Shown here: one piece after another, positions 1-9,849 of the stretch
Numbering within the stretch: the first letter of the stretch is position 1
Layout of the letters: each line of letters starts with the position of its first letter
Origin: Kappaphycus alvarezii
Lineage: Eukaryota > Rhodophyta > Florideophyceae > Gigartinales > Solieriaceae
Length of the DNA stretch: 64,000 nt
Direction of reading: 5' to 3'
Assembly (NCBI GenBank): GCA_002205965.3
Contig: NADL03000490.1
Location: 372,001-436,000, forward strand
Notes under the pieces: model-generated
Told to the model about the DNA's origin: nothing
Databases searched by the model: none
What the model saw: the letters and a program-made list of their open reading frames with translations, nothing else
Translations under genes and position numbers: made by a program

Positions 1-112
1 CATTCTTTTTTTCGTTCAACTATACCACCGTAGCACTTTTGTCGCTTGAAACACCTCATTCTTGGGTTAGTTGGTTCTAAGTATCTCTTCTCCCGACAAT
101 TTACCCCTATCA
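1..112. repeat. Hairpin-repeat family, partial copy F
   Basis: This partial copy shares its right-hand part with the repeats at 301-536 and 2395-2661: a block about a TACCACGGTAGCAC-like core, CTTTTGTCGCTTG, then CTTCTCCCGAC and the end TTTACCCCTATCA. The left part with the hairpin lies beyond the window edge. Sequence to the right of about 112 differs from the other copies, which marks a shared right boundary. No function known. Confidence 0.7.
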
Positions 113-300
113 TTGTCAACATCGTATGTGTTAACTGGCCAGCTATTGTGAAAGTTGTCTTTGAGTCCAATAGATTCTCCCTATCAAGCGATCAAAATCA
201 AGTTAACTAGGATATTTAGATAAGACATTAATGCTATTTATGAGATGACAGTGGAGTCTAGCATTCGGTTTTATTGTCTCACAGATACCCAAATTTATGA

Positions 301-536
301 AGTTGAGAGTCAACTTCAGACCCGAGGAACATTTTTCCTACGCTGGTCGCAGAGAATCAGAAGTAGACCCTGTCCTTTCCGTACATGCTTGTAGTCCTCT
401 CAACTCTCTTCCGTATGCAATTCTTTTTGTTCGTTCAAATATACCACGGTAGCACTTTTGTCGCTTGCAACACCTCCTTCTTGGAGTAATTAGTTCTGAG
501 TATCTCTTCTCCCGACGATTTACCCCTATCAGCGGA
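301..536. repeat. Hairpin-repeat family, copy A
   Basis: The copy begins with a perfect hairpin (GAAGTTGA, spacer GAG, TCAACTTC), continues through GTAGACCCTGTCC and the CTTTTGTCGCTTGCAAC block, and ends with TTTACCCCTATCA. The right boundary abuts a fragment of an RLE reverse transcriptase (538-1062). Read on the minus strand the unit starts TGATAGGGGTAAAT, so it could be an LTR-like end, but no partner or target duplication was seen. The minus strand is open over much of the unit, but I recognise no protein in it. Confidence 0.75.
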
Positions 537-537
537 C

Positions 538-1062
538 CTGCACGTACCACGGTGAGGGTGAGAAAGGGAAAAGAAAACAGACGAGAAGGAATATGTGCGC
601 ACGGAGACATCCGTTCGATCGGCTGCTGCGGACAAGGACGACCTGTCAGACTTCGAAATCATAAGTTTAGTTGTGATCGCAGACTGCAGCCTTTCACCGG
701 AGACCGGCGAAGAGCAACGCTCGGCAAGAACCGTAGCTTCAAGCAAGGAAGATAGCTGCGGATGGCGGGAGGAGAAGAGCTAGATGAAATACCGAGGGAT
801 CTCTTCCAGAACAGATGCTGCGTAAGCAGCATCGATAATCTCCGGGGTTTTCGAGAGACCTAGACCGCCAATGGAGAAGACGGGAGACGCCTCGAGCCAG
901 GCCAGATCCGTGCAGGGCAATTTCAATCGAGGGAACAATTCCCTCTACTTCTCATCGAAGCTTGCGCCGAGTATCGCAAATTGAGTAGGGGGTAGCATAC
1001 GTAGCAAGAACATGAACTTGGAGGCGTTCGCACAGATGCGGTGTAAGATGGGAAAGGTTAGA
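538..1062 (-). pseudogene. RLE-type retroelement RT fragment (post-thumb region)
   Basis: The fragment is colinear with 17275-17850, the region between thumb and zinc motif of the 884-aa reverse transcriptase on the same strand. Shared peptides include ERCSSPV, GERLQSAITT and HPHRGT. It stops abruptly at both ends: at 538 it meets the hairpin repeat and near 1062 it fades into AT-rich DNA. It lacks the RT catalytic core and the endonuclease, so it is a relic. Frameshifts separate the later part from the first ORF. Confidence 0.8.
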
Positions 1063-1800
1063 GTGTTTAACACTTGGAATATATATCTTTGTCGGATGAT
1101 GTTTCCAAGCATTTCACCAAATTAAACGCTTTCTGAAATCATACCCAAGTAATTCTGTACCTCTATAGCAGCATTGCTGAATTTTGGATGAGTTTTTTGT
1201 CAGTACGTAATATTCTGATTATTTTTTTCTAGTTGAATATGTTCTGTCTCGGCCTGGTAGACGAGTTCGATTGATTTTCACACTGAAAACAATATAAGAA
1301 CCAGTTTAATGCTGAAAAAAGTACCTAGGGCGCTATTGAGGAATAACAGACATCAGCGGCAACATGTTTTCAGGAGAATGAGGTAATTGAATCTTTCCGG
1401 TGCAGCTAAACTTCTCGTCAGAATCAGGGCGTACCTCTTTTACAGTGACCGGTGCCTTAGTCATAGCGTAGCAGCTGTACGTACAGCTATAGCACTGCAA
1501 AAACCGGAGTAGGTATCGTATTTCACACTAAATACAGTGACTATAAAGAATAAAAGAAGAGAGCGGGCCGATACAGGTTTCTCTTTAAGTAGTTTCACAG
1601 TATTTCCTGATGTATATGTCAGGCAAGAGGAGTCTTATACCAGTTAAATCGCTTCAGACTCGTAGATCCCGAAGGAAAGTAAATGAGATTTATTTTGTGA
1701 AGGATCAATGGTAGATGGGATTGAGGTTTCAGAGACGAGGCCTAATGGGAGGAGCCACTGACATGCCCTGAGGGTGGAGTTTCTCTGGAATATAGAATTT
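1063..1800. other. No gene seen
   Basis: AT-rich stretch with only short chance ORFs. No motif, repeat with a recognised partner, or RNA gene was found. Confidence 0.5.
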
Positions 1801-1814
1801 CAGGTTATGAACTT

Positions 1815-2062
1815 AAAGTGCTGCTCAAAACTCCTCCCAATAAACAGCTGGCATTATTCTGCACGATTCTGGTCTCGTGACTATCTATTAATGTTTGCGG
1901 CGCATCCATAATTGGAACAGTTTCCTTTGCGGCTATGAAAGTCGCAACCCGCTCGGCGAACTCCCGAGCAGTCGGGTTCCAGCCCCCCAAGGTGGAAAGT
2001 GGAAAAACGATGAAGCGATTTGCAGGACCCTTAGAACTTATCAAATCGCCAAAGCGAGAAAA
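1815..2062 (-). pseudogene. RLE endonuclease tail fragment
   Basis: The minus strand reads FPLSTLGGWNPTAREFAERV, then a tail containing NNASCLLGGVL. This matches the end of the RLE domain in the better-preserved copy at 57290-58400 (ISTLGGWHP and ISNAAFLLVGL). Only the last roughly 80 residues survive. Upstream it is cut by the 18/21-bp tandem repeat near 2100. Non-functional alone. Confidence 0.6.
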
Positions 2063-2103
2063 ATGCCCTGAGGACTGATATAATGAAAATTGTAGATATT
2101 CCT

Positions 2104-2165
2104 TGGCATGCTGCGCTGGCTGACTTGGCTGCGCTGGCTGACTTGGCATGCTGCGCTGGCTGAGC
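2104..2165. repeat. GCTGCGCTGGCTGACTTG minisatellite
   Basis: Three tandem units of 18-21 bp, each with TGCGCTGGCT followed by GACTTG or GAGC. The sequences CAGCGCAGC and TGACAGCTCAGC, reverse complements of parts of this array, also occur at the start of the copia LTRs at 10963 and 16094, where they are likewise duplicated. That suggests a retroelement regulatory origin. Confidence 0.7.
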
Positions 2166-2394
2166 TGTCACTGTACTTACAATTATATTTTTAATTATTT
2201 TTAGAGTGATTTTTTGCACTGTACTGTGGCGGTGCAGATTTGGCACGTAGGTACTGTATAGGTGCAACAGAATGTGAGGGTTGAAAACTCTATATAAGGG
2301 GCTTTTTGCATGAAATAGTAGGACTACTTGAGAGCCAGCATACCCGAGCGGGGCGCTCAACAAGTTAAGTCAAACACAAAGCATAAAGGGAGTT
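2166..2394 (+). promoter_or_regulatory. Possible diverged copia-LTR-like promoter with TATA box
   Basis: The order of motifs recalls the copia LTR at 10963-11396: an AT-rich stretch, TGCACTGTACTGTG, about 70 bases, then CTCTATATAAGGGG (near 2288) in place of GTCTATATAAGGGC. No coding sequence follows in a sensible frame. This is an inference from layout and short matches only. Confidence 0.35.
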
Positions 2395-2661
2395 GGCAGA
2401 CAACTTCAAGCCAAGTCCCGAGTAATAGGAAGTTGAGAGTCAACTTCCAACCCAAGAAGAATTTATTTTACGCTAGTCACTAAGCATAGGTGGTAGACCC
2501 TGTCCCTTTTATACTGGCTTGTAGCTTCCTCAACTCTCTTCTATATACACTCCCTTTTGTTCGTTCAACAATACCACGGTAGCACTTTTGTCGCTCGCAA
2601 AACCTCCTTCTCAGGGTAATTGGTTCTGAGGATCTCTTCCCCCGCCGATTTACCCCTATCA
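2395..2661. repeat. Hairpin-repeat family, copy B
   Basis: Contains GGAAGTTGA-GAG-TCAACTTCC as a perfect hairpin near 2429-2449, GTAGACCCTGTCC, a CTTTTGTCGCT block and the right end TTTACCCCTATCA. Similarity to the copy at 4580-4860 starts upstream of the hairpin (AACTTCA, then CAAGTC and CGA/CCGA), so the unit is longer than the hairpin-to-end core. It abuts an RLE endonuclease fragment on its right. Confidence 0.75.
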
Positions 2662-2689
2662 AGGACCTCGACTACTACGGAGATCCTGT

Positions 2690-3195
2690 CATGCATTGCC
2701 TGCATGGCGGGCTCCGAACCCGACGACACAACAGTGAAAGCGTCTTTATTGCCCAAGACCTGCAGAAGGTAGCCCTTCATCCTGCCATAGATCAGTGACA
2801 TGGGCTTCAACACACAAGGCCGGATATCCAGGCCATGGGTGGCAACGGAGGAACGGACTTTTTTGATATCACTTTCGTCAATCCTCTTACGACTTCGAAT
2901 AGTGGATTGCGTACTTTCAATTCACTCACCTCCCACAATGCAGAAATTTCCGCCAAGAGTAGAAGGTGTAAACCCCTGCTCGAGACTTCTGCTAGAGGAA
3001 GGCTTGTGCCTATCCCAATATCTACCCTTAAAGGCTGTAACCCAGACGCGTACGTAGTGCTAACCGATGTAGCGCGAAACGTGTCCATACGAGCGATATA
3101 GACCTTTGAAAAAGTTAGAGTGGTGCTTACCCTACGGCACGCTGCCGTAGCAATCATTTCTAACGCGTAATGCCTGTTCGCTGGCATTGAGGCGC
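2690..3195 (+). pseudogene. RLE-type retroelement C-terminal endonuclease fragment
   Basis: Plus-strand frame with HTRPDIQAMG, GGTDFFDITFVNPL, GRLVPIPISTLKG and a tail with AVAIISNA. The RPD motif followed by D-[IV]-T and a basic helix is the layout of the R2-like PD-(D/E)XK endonuclease found at the end of RLE-type non-LTR reverse transcriptases. Here the basic AEK-type segment is altered to AEISAK. There is an in-frame stop before the RPD motif. No RT domain is attached, so this is a 5'-truncated relic. Confidence 0.7.
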
Positions 3196-3199
3196 CCTT

Positions 3200-3639
3200 T
3201 TAAGGAACTTCATTTAGTGTTACCCATCAGAGATGACTTATCTCGCACAACGCACTACCGACGTTGATACAACCTACCGCATCTTTCCTACATTAAAATA
3301 ACCCGAAAATTTCCCCCAAAGCAATTTTCCTTGCCAAACTGAGCATGATTGAGGAGCTCGAGCGGGCATTGCGCCAGGGAGAAGGGGCGGGCGGGGGTCT
3401 TGCGTTGAATGGTAGTGCGGTTAGTTTACTTAATTTTCCTGAAACTTGCTCTGGTTCTTAGCCTTCCGAGCTCCCACAGAAATCACAGAAAGCATCACGA
3501 ATTTTACGTTTCTTTACATTCTTTCCTTTTTCTCACTTCTCTTTTTATGAGGGATTAAATTCCCCTTTTATGATAATTCTTTTATTCTTCTCCTTTCTTA
3601 TCTTAGTCACCCCAAAATTTCGTTTTCCTTAACCAGTAA
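3200..3639. other. No gene seen
   Basis: T-rich DNA without recognised coding or repeat structure, lying between an RLE relic and the acidic-family copy. Confidence 0.45.
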
Positions 3640-4450
3640 TTCTACACATGATTTTCGCCACAAATCACCCTTTTAAAGCTTTTTTCACTAAGTCCCACTA
3701 CAGGACCAATTATCGGACTCTTTTTTTGATTCAGCGAGACTGTTAATCTGAACCGATCAGTAATATTTAAACACGTCGGAGGCCGCCTAAAATTTATCTG
3801 CGTCCCTACAGCAACAAACTCTCGACAATTCACACCCCCCTTGGCAGCCGTCATGCCCCAACTCCCTCCTTCTCGCCCCATGGCCAAAACCAGTCACCCT
3901 CGCCCTATCACTTTCTCTCCTTAATTCCTTTCGTGCCCAACTGACGTCGAAAACTACCTCCTTCGTCAAACCAGGAAACGCTTGACGGAGCTTGTTGCTC
4001 GTCACCTGGTGGAGATCGAATCACAGCAATCGGCAGGGGGGCTCTGGGGAGGGGGATCGTAAGACAGGGGAGTGTTTTGAGGATTGGGTGGCCCCCGAGC
4101 GCGTTTACGAGATGTATTAAGGAAAGGACGAGAACGAGTCCGAATAGGAGGCCGGGGAGGAAGGAGAGGAAGATGAGGATTCCATGGACGAATAAAAGGG
4201 CCTTGAACCTGCTCATATTGGAGGGTATCAAATGAATTGGTTGGATCAGGTGCTCCCAGCCATGGACATGGTTGGGGGTGTCCGGTAAGCGCTGAATTCT
4301 TCGCAGGAAGGAGCGGACAATTGTGGGCCATCTGAGGGTCAATTTGAGGAGTAAATTGGCGCTTATGATGTCGTAGGGGAACTTTTACGTCCTGCTCTAG
4401 AGGATGAAGATTTTGAGGAGTAGATTAATTTAGTTTCTTTCAAGAATCTT
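3640..4450 (+). pseudogene. Acidic dark gene family, copy 1
   Basis: This segment is similar along its length to 44390-45190: shared stretches run from a TTTTCGCC block through CAGTCACCCTCG-like sequence to a conserved plus-strand end. That end reads YDVVGELLRPALEDEDFEE here and NDVFREVFDSYLEDEVFEK there. Upstream lies an acidic run (GEEGEEDEDSMDE). Several stops interrupt it. I do not recognise the protein. The longer minus-strand ORF at 3908-4342 is probably a shadow. Confidence 0.5.
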
Positions 4451-4579
4451 TCGTCAAACTCTTTGCGCCCATAATTATTCTTTTCCTACTTTTTTGGTTC
4501 TTCTAGTAGTCTTATCGAGAGTTTGGTTTGGGGAAAAAGGTTTATATGAGCTAAATAAATTGCTTCCTCTACGAGTCGG

Positions 4580-4860
4580 AAAGTAAGTCGGCAGGAAACT
4601 TCAGGTCAAGTCTCGAATAGCTGGGAAGTTGAGAGTCAACTTCAGACCCAAGATTTTTTTTCGCCAGTCGCAGACCATAGGTGTTATATCCTGCGTCTTT
4701 AGAGCTGGCAACTAGAGAAGTCACTCAGCTTTCACGCCCACTCCTCTCCACCGCCCGTTAATATTTAACATAGCACTTTAGTCGCTCCCAACGATTCTCA
4801 CCTCGAGCAGGTAAAGATTTCCTTTTCCGCCGGCACCATTTTCACCTTATGCTTGCACTG
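4580..4860. repeat. Hairpin-repeat family, copy C
   Basis: Contains the hairpin GGAAGTTGA-GAG-TCAACTTC at about 4625-4645 and the CACTTTAGTCGCTCCCAAC block; the right end is diverged. It follows acidic-family copy 1 directly and precedes an RLE endonuclease fragment. This order (acidic unit, hairpin repeat, RLE piece) recurs at 44390-45840. Confidence 0.65.
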
Positions 4861-5370
4861 AATTAAAAAGACGAGGCTTCAAGGCCACCAGGTCGGTCTG
4901 CTGGCTAGAGATTTGCCAAAGGCTGCTCAAAACCCAGTCGTGGAATAGCGAGAAGGCCTTCACCGCACTAGACCCAACATTAGCGCGATGGGGCATATCT
5001 GCGGCACGTACTTCTCCTGTATCACGCGTTTGAACCCCGTGGCACCCTTTCGAAGCATAGTGACAACTTTAACCCGCTGGCCTCACTAAACGCTGCAAAA
5101 AACACGAACGTGAGGAGATACAATTCATTCATCGCGAAATCTGCCAGAAGTAGACTCATTCCCGCCCCGTATCCACTTTTGGAAGCTAGCCCAAGGATTT
5201 TTACGCGCTACTGAGCGACGTCGCACGGAACGTAGTGGTAAGGACAATGGAGACTTACGGAAAGTTTAAAGAAGTCCTCACTCAAAGGAACGCCGCAACA
5301 GCATCAATTTCCAATGCTTGCTGCCTAATGGCCGGACTCCTGCCCGTTTTCTAAGGTGACACTGCCACGC
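4860..5370 (+). pseudogene. RLE-type retroelement C-terminal endonuclease fragment
   Basis: Plus-strand peptides TRPNISAMG, GTYFSCITRLNPVAPF, FNPLASLNAAKN, SARSRLIPAPYPLLEAS and the tail VLTQRNAATASISNACCLM align in order with the copy at 2690-3195, across several frameshifts. RPN replaces RPD, so one catalytic-motif position is lost. 5'-truncated relic. Confidence 0.65.
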
Positions 5371-6130
5371 TGCTAACCCCGAACTCTGTAAGCTCGCATC
5401 CACACACCTCAGTACCTAACGGAAAATGTGGGCTCACTTCAAGAAATAACACCGCTAGGATACCCCACAGTGCTACATCTCTCACTGAACTCCTCAAATT
5501 TCGTTTTTGCTCTTCTCGGCGCTCGTTCTGCTATTGGCGAAGAAGCCCAACCTATTTCCGCTCGAATATCCTGGCGAAGGAACAAATATGACTCAAGATA
5601 TCTCGCTGCACCGTTGTTGCTTATGGATATTTCGAGATTATTGTCGTCCTGTGCCACCAGAGCCCCTGCAAAGACCTCGGAAAGGAATTTAAGGCCGTCT
5701 TTTCCACTCGAACAGGGTTTTCAAAGTTCCCTGTTTCCTATCGCTTTTCAAGCTATTGCCTTTGTTACAATCTCCGAAGTAACGTGGTCTGCGCAGCCCT
5801 CTCATTCCTTCAGCATGATCTTTCGTCCATATATTTCCTTTTCGTAGTCTTTTTCGTCTATAAGTGGTCATGGTTACACTAGAAATTTTTCAAGCTATCT
5901 GTATCTCGTATTTAGATGTTGAAATTTCTTTTGGTCTCTCCATTTCCTTTCTTGGAGTGATTGATGGTTCAGCCGTTGTCTGGATATGTCCGAAGTCTTC
6001 TGTTGTAACACTATACATTTATTGGTCAGGTTTTGAACACATTGAAAGACCCCCCAAGAAATGACACTAATTTCCAAATAAAGTCCTTGAGCTGGCTTTT
6101 TAGGGAAATTTAAGAGGTATTACCGGTCAC
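5371..6130. other. Unassigned DNA with chance ORFs
   Basis: ORFs are open on both strands around 5428-5847 (139 aa plus, 72 aa minus), but neither shows a recognisable domain, and overlap of open frames on both strands is typical of chance. Nothing supported. Confidence 0.4.
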
Positions 6131-6134
6131 ACTG

Positions 6135-6215
6135 TAGGATATTCCGGGCCAATACTGACCATGTATTTCAACTATTAAACTATCCCACGTTTTACCCACT
6201 TTCCAAATGATAAAA
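6135..6215. repeat. GATATTCCGGGCC dispersed repeat, copy 1
   Basis: Reads GATATTCCGGGCC, a GACCAT stretch, then CAACTATTAAACTATCCCA. Related copies lie at 23565-23630 and 46036-46105. It may be a transposon terminus. A weaker related motif (CCAAATATTAAACTACCC) occurs near 28848. Confidence 0.6.
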
Positions 6216-6821
6216 TACCCATGTTTTTCCATTGTAAAAGGTTGCGAGTAGCCCCTTCAAAAAGCAAATTGATGTGTACAGTTCTGGGAATCGAGGTGAA
6301 GTACTGCAATGATGACTATCTACGGGCAGGTTTTTCGGTATCATATTACCCTCACTGACACCATTTTGCCACTTTGGCATTAATTATATGCTCTTTTAAA
6401 TGAATTCCGCTCGAGTTCCTACTCCAATTCGCACCCATGTCCTAATGAAAGCATTATCCTTGTGACCTTTTAAGTCACTCGCTAGAGTCTATCTATCATG
6501 GCACTGTCCTCATATGAGGCACAATTTGTCCTCATATGAGGACAAAAATAGGAATTACTGTAATGCGGTAGTCAAATAATATTATTTTTGTCTCAATATT
6601 TATTTGTAAAAATTTTGTACTGTAAGAAGTTAGTTAAATTAGTGCTCGACTGACCGAAGTAGTAGTAGCTTTATGGCATCAGTAAAACGGGTGTCCGCTG
6701 CATGATCCTACTATATTGCTTGCTAAGAGCTAACCGGGTGGTCCACGTCGGGCACGTGCAGCGACGTATTGAAGATGCAATAGCTTCCAACTTTGTATAC
6801 TCCCAGTCACCTCCTCACACC

Positions 6822-6900
6822 CATCACTGGGATAGTGGCTTATGTTGCGAATCGTAGGTTGATGATCCGGAGATCTTGAGTTCGATTCTCGCTGGGGTTC
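6822..6900 (+). ncRNA. Possible tRNA-derived (SINE-like) head
   Basis: GGGATAGTGGCTTATG resembles a Pol III A box, and about 58 bases later GAGTTCGATTCTCGC resembles a B box with a T-arm. I cannot pair an acceptor stem, so it is not an intact tRNA. A tRNA-derived SINE remnant is the more likely reading, but chance is not excluded. Confidence 0.25.
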
Positions 6901-7159
6901 TTGAAGAAGTAAGAAAATTACAGCGGGAACTCGTCATGTTGTGAAACGCTGCTGTCTCAGTGCAGTGACATCTCAAAAAGGACACTTCAATACGCCATGT
7001 ACAGCGGCTAGCTTCGTAAGTTAGATGAAGCAAGTAAATCTAGTAGGGGTCTATAGAAACAGAACTCATTGATTATTTTTTCTTTTATAACAAGAAGTCA
7101 CACTATTTTATATCAACTTGGAATCCTATTTGAGATCCATATGCTGTTTCTTGCGCACG

Positions 7160-9189
7160 TGATCCATGGGCAACACCTTTTTGTGCTCACTTGACAGATA
7201 TAAACATCACCAAGGCCGTTGTCACGGCAATTAGAACAATGAAGTTTTGACTTACTGACCCTACAAACTCGACAGCTACCTTGGTAAGATTTGTTAGTAT
7301 ACTCACCATTACACAATTTCCTCTATTAATAGTTACAGCGAGATGATTTCCCATCCCTGAAAAAGGTTCCAACATCTCGGTGTCATCCTCATTTTCTAAG
7401 CAGTTAGATGCCTTACGAATCAAAGTTGTCCTCAATGAGTTCTTCGTTAAGCATCTCAAAAAAATTGGATTGTGATAAGCAGAGTCTTGGACCGAAAGAA
7501 TGCTTATATAGTAAAAATAGACCAACAATTATAATCGACAGGAGAAGGGAATTGACCCTGAGCGACCAATTTTTCACTTCCAATTTCTTCTCAATTCCAA
7601 GGGTATCTTGCCTACATCTGTTGTGACGATCGATTTGAGGACACATGTCGTAGTACCTCTCCACAACACCTGGAACTGCGATCTCGAATTCCCCTTTCCT
7701 TGTCTCACCATCCATAGATCTCCATCTTTCCGTACAAATTGGGGTTCCCTGATTAGTTTTATGGCAACTGCTGACGAAATATCCTCGTTCTCTATCCATC
7801 CACAGCACTTGCGCTAAAGATTTGTTGGTGTAAAGATTCTTCAAACCCATCGGGATATGATCTCCGCGCTCCGTGAGCTCCTGTGACGACAATTGTTGCA
7901 TCGGAAATTCCTTAACTGCATTCTTGACCACAACAATAAATCTCGTTCCAAATGTCATCAAGGCTTCCGCAGTTGACAACGATGCAAAAAATGAATCCCC
8001 ACATACAACGCGACCTGTCTTTAGACAATTTGAACAATAAGAAATGTAGGTGCGGTCGTGTGAAAGAATTGCTCTGTGAAGTAAGCCCGAATGCCACCGG
8101 TTTTCCCCATCACGAGCTCCAATCTCAACATTATTACAGACTGGCTACATGCAGGAGCCTTCAATTCGCAGCCATTATCGGGCTATCGGTCATGAGCAAC
8201 GTAATGTGGGAGTCCTTTCTTGATCCAATCTCCCCCAAGACCGTACCATCTGCTAATACTTTCATCCACGCAGATATGAGAAGATGGCGTGAAATATTGC
8301 CTGCGGTGATGATTAATGGCCTTCAAAAATCCGCTTACCAGAGACCATCTCGAGTCATCGAGGGCCTTTCCTCCCGTTTAGAACTGTGACTGAAGGAAAT
8401 GTTTGCCAGAATCAGCTCAAACGTTCTCCGTGGCATGATATTTCCAAAGCTTGGTACTGGAACGTACTTCGATCCAAATTCACTCCAGAGGTCGCGGCGA
8501 TTTTAATATGAAAACCTTGTCGTTAGTATGAGAATCCAAAATAACTTCAATGTCTCTCCTGACGAGATGGGATGATTTCCAACGCCATCCAATCGGTCAT
8601 TTGTAAGGTCACGCATGACGTTTAGGTTACGAAGCGGAAACATGCTCATAAAGCTTTCAAATGGCGATAAATCTCGAGGAGCACAACCATACGCGATATT
8701 ATCGCCAGAGTAGCCAATCATTTTGCAGCTTTCCTCATAAACATTTTCATTAATAGGTGTGGAAACCTCCTGATTGGTCCATGATCGTCCATGAGAAAAA
8801 ACAAGTGCATCTGATTGATGCGCCGTGGAATCATCGGAATTTCCATCCGATGCCAATGAAGACGGTTGAAGAGCGCCCAACTCTTCATTTAACGCTTCCT
8901 TCTGCAATTGAGTGGTTCCTTCCTCCACTAAAACTTCTGTTGGAGGTATTCCCGCTTAGATGTTGAAAATATTCAACGAGACAGTTTTGAGACGGTCACG
9001 TATCTTCCAGCTTCCCTCCACTGACTTCCTCATTCGACCGCCTACAATGTAGATGTGGACGGCAATGACGGTTCCAGCGAGCAATTTCGTCTTCCCAGCT
9101 GACCCATGCAAGCGCTTATATTCCGCGGCTGACGTAACAAGAGAAGCACGGCAGTAAATGGGATTTCTTGGAACGGTTCGTGGATACAT
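7160..9189 (-). pseudogene. PiggyBac-like (DDE_Tnp_1_7) transposase pseudogene
   Basis: Read from 9189 downward. The N-terminal part (VGGRMRK) runs through one in-frame stop near 8956 into an acidic linker. SPFESFMSMFP and SSGETLKLFWILILTTRF follow. Next come CVDESISRWYGLGGDW (first catalytic Asp), GDSFFAS-type sequence near 7970-8000 (second Asp, across a frameshift), and YYDMCPQIDRHNRCRQ (third Asp region). A membrane-like segment (SLLLSIIIVGLFLLY) is typical of the family's C-terminal helix. The end, about 7316-7160, is a cysteine cluster (CRVCR, HCSNC, KRCC) matching the family's zinc-binding tail. At least three frameshifts and two stops make it inactive. Length of about 670 residues fits the family. 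Confidence 0.75.
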
Positions 9190-9849
9190 TTTTGTGAAAA
9201 ATGAGGGGAAAATCGATGGTTATCGCGTAAAGTAAAGTTTTTCCTGCGTTGAGCAGAGTGTAAATTCTCGAAAAGTTTATTTTGATCTAGTATCTATACG
9301 TTTAACAGAGTGCTTCGGAACTGAAAATGGCGGTTAAAAACAATTCATATTTAAAGAAATAGTTAACAGTTGTCCACGCCATGCACTTCCGTCAACGTCA
9401 TCGCTTACACGGTCTCCAATCTGAAGAACATGACACTTATTCTGCGATTACTGCACACAAACTCCACGCATGTTGCCAGGCTCATGGCCCCATTGTGGGG
9501 GTTTGGGCGCACACAAGGTAATCGATGGTTGAACTGTTGGTTTATGCTTCCGGTAAACAGGCCGGAGCTTCAGACCAGGGTTTATATAGAAAAAGTACTC
9601 AACGACGGCAATGGTAAATTGTAGGCAGACGATGCTAAATTCAGAGGTGTTCTAGAAGAACGGCCCTAATGGCATGAAACTAAAAGGGTGTGAAGGTTCA
9701 CGTAGAAACTATCAGGGAGATTGACAGCAGAAAACATCATGGCAAAGTTCCATTGGTCCACTTGGCAAGAAGACATAAAGTAATTGCTGATTGGTGAGGT
9801 GGGAGAAGTTTCGAGAACCACGCGAGATCGCCACAATGGCGTTATGTGA
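9190..9849. other. No gene seen
   Basis: AT-rich DNA between the transposase start and the RLE retroelement tail. The short plus-strand ORF at 9370 has no recognised features. Confidence 0.4.

Noticed and set aside
3908-4342. Minus-strand ORF of 144 aa with a hydrophobic segment (LPGLLFGLVLVLSLIHLV)
   Set aside because: The related copy at 44390-45190 conserves the plus-strand acidic peptides, not this frame, so it is taken as a shadow.
5428-5847. Plus-strand ORF of 139 aa
   Set aside because: No domain, and an overlapping minus ORF of similar quality; no homologue elsewhere in the window.
7952-8389. Plus-strand ORF of 145 aa
   Set aside because: It is the antisense of the PiggyBac-like transposase catalytic region, which has clear family motifs.
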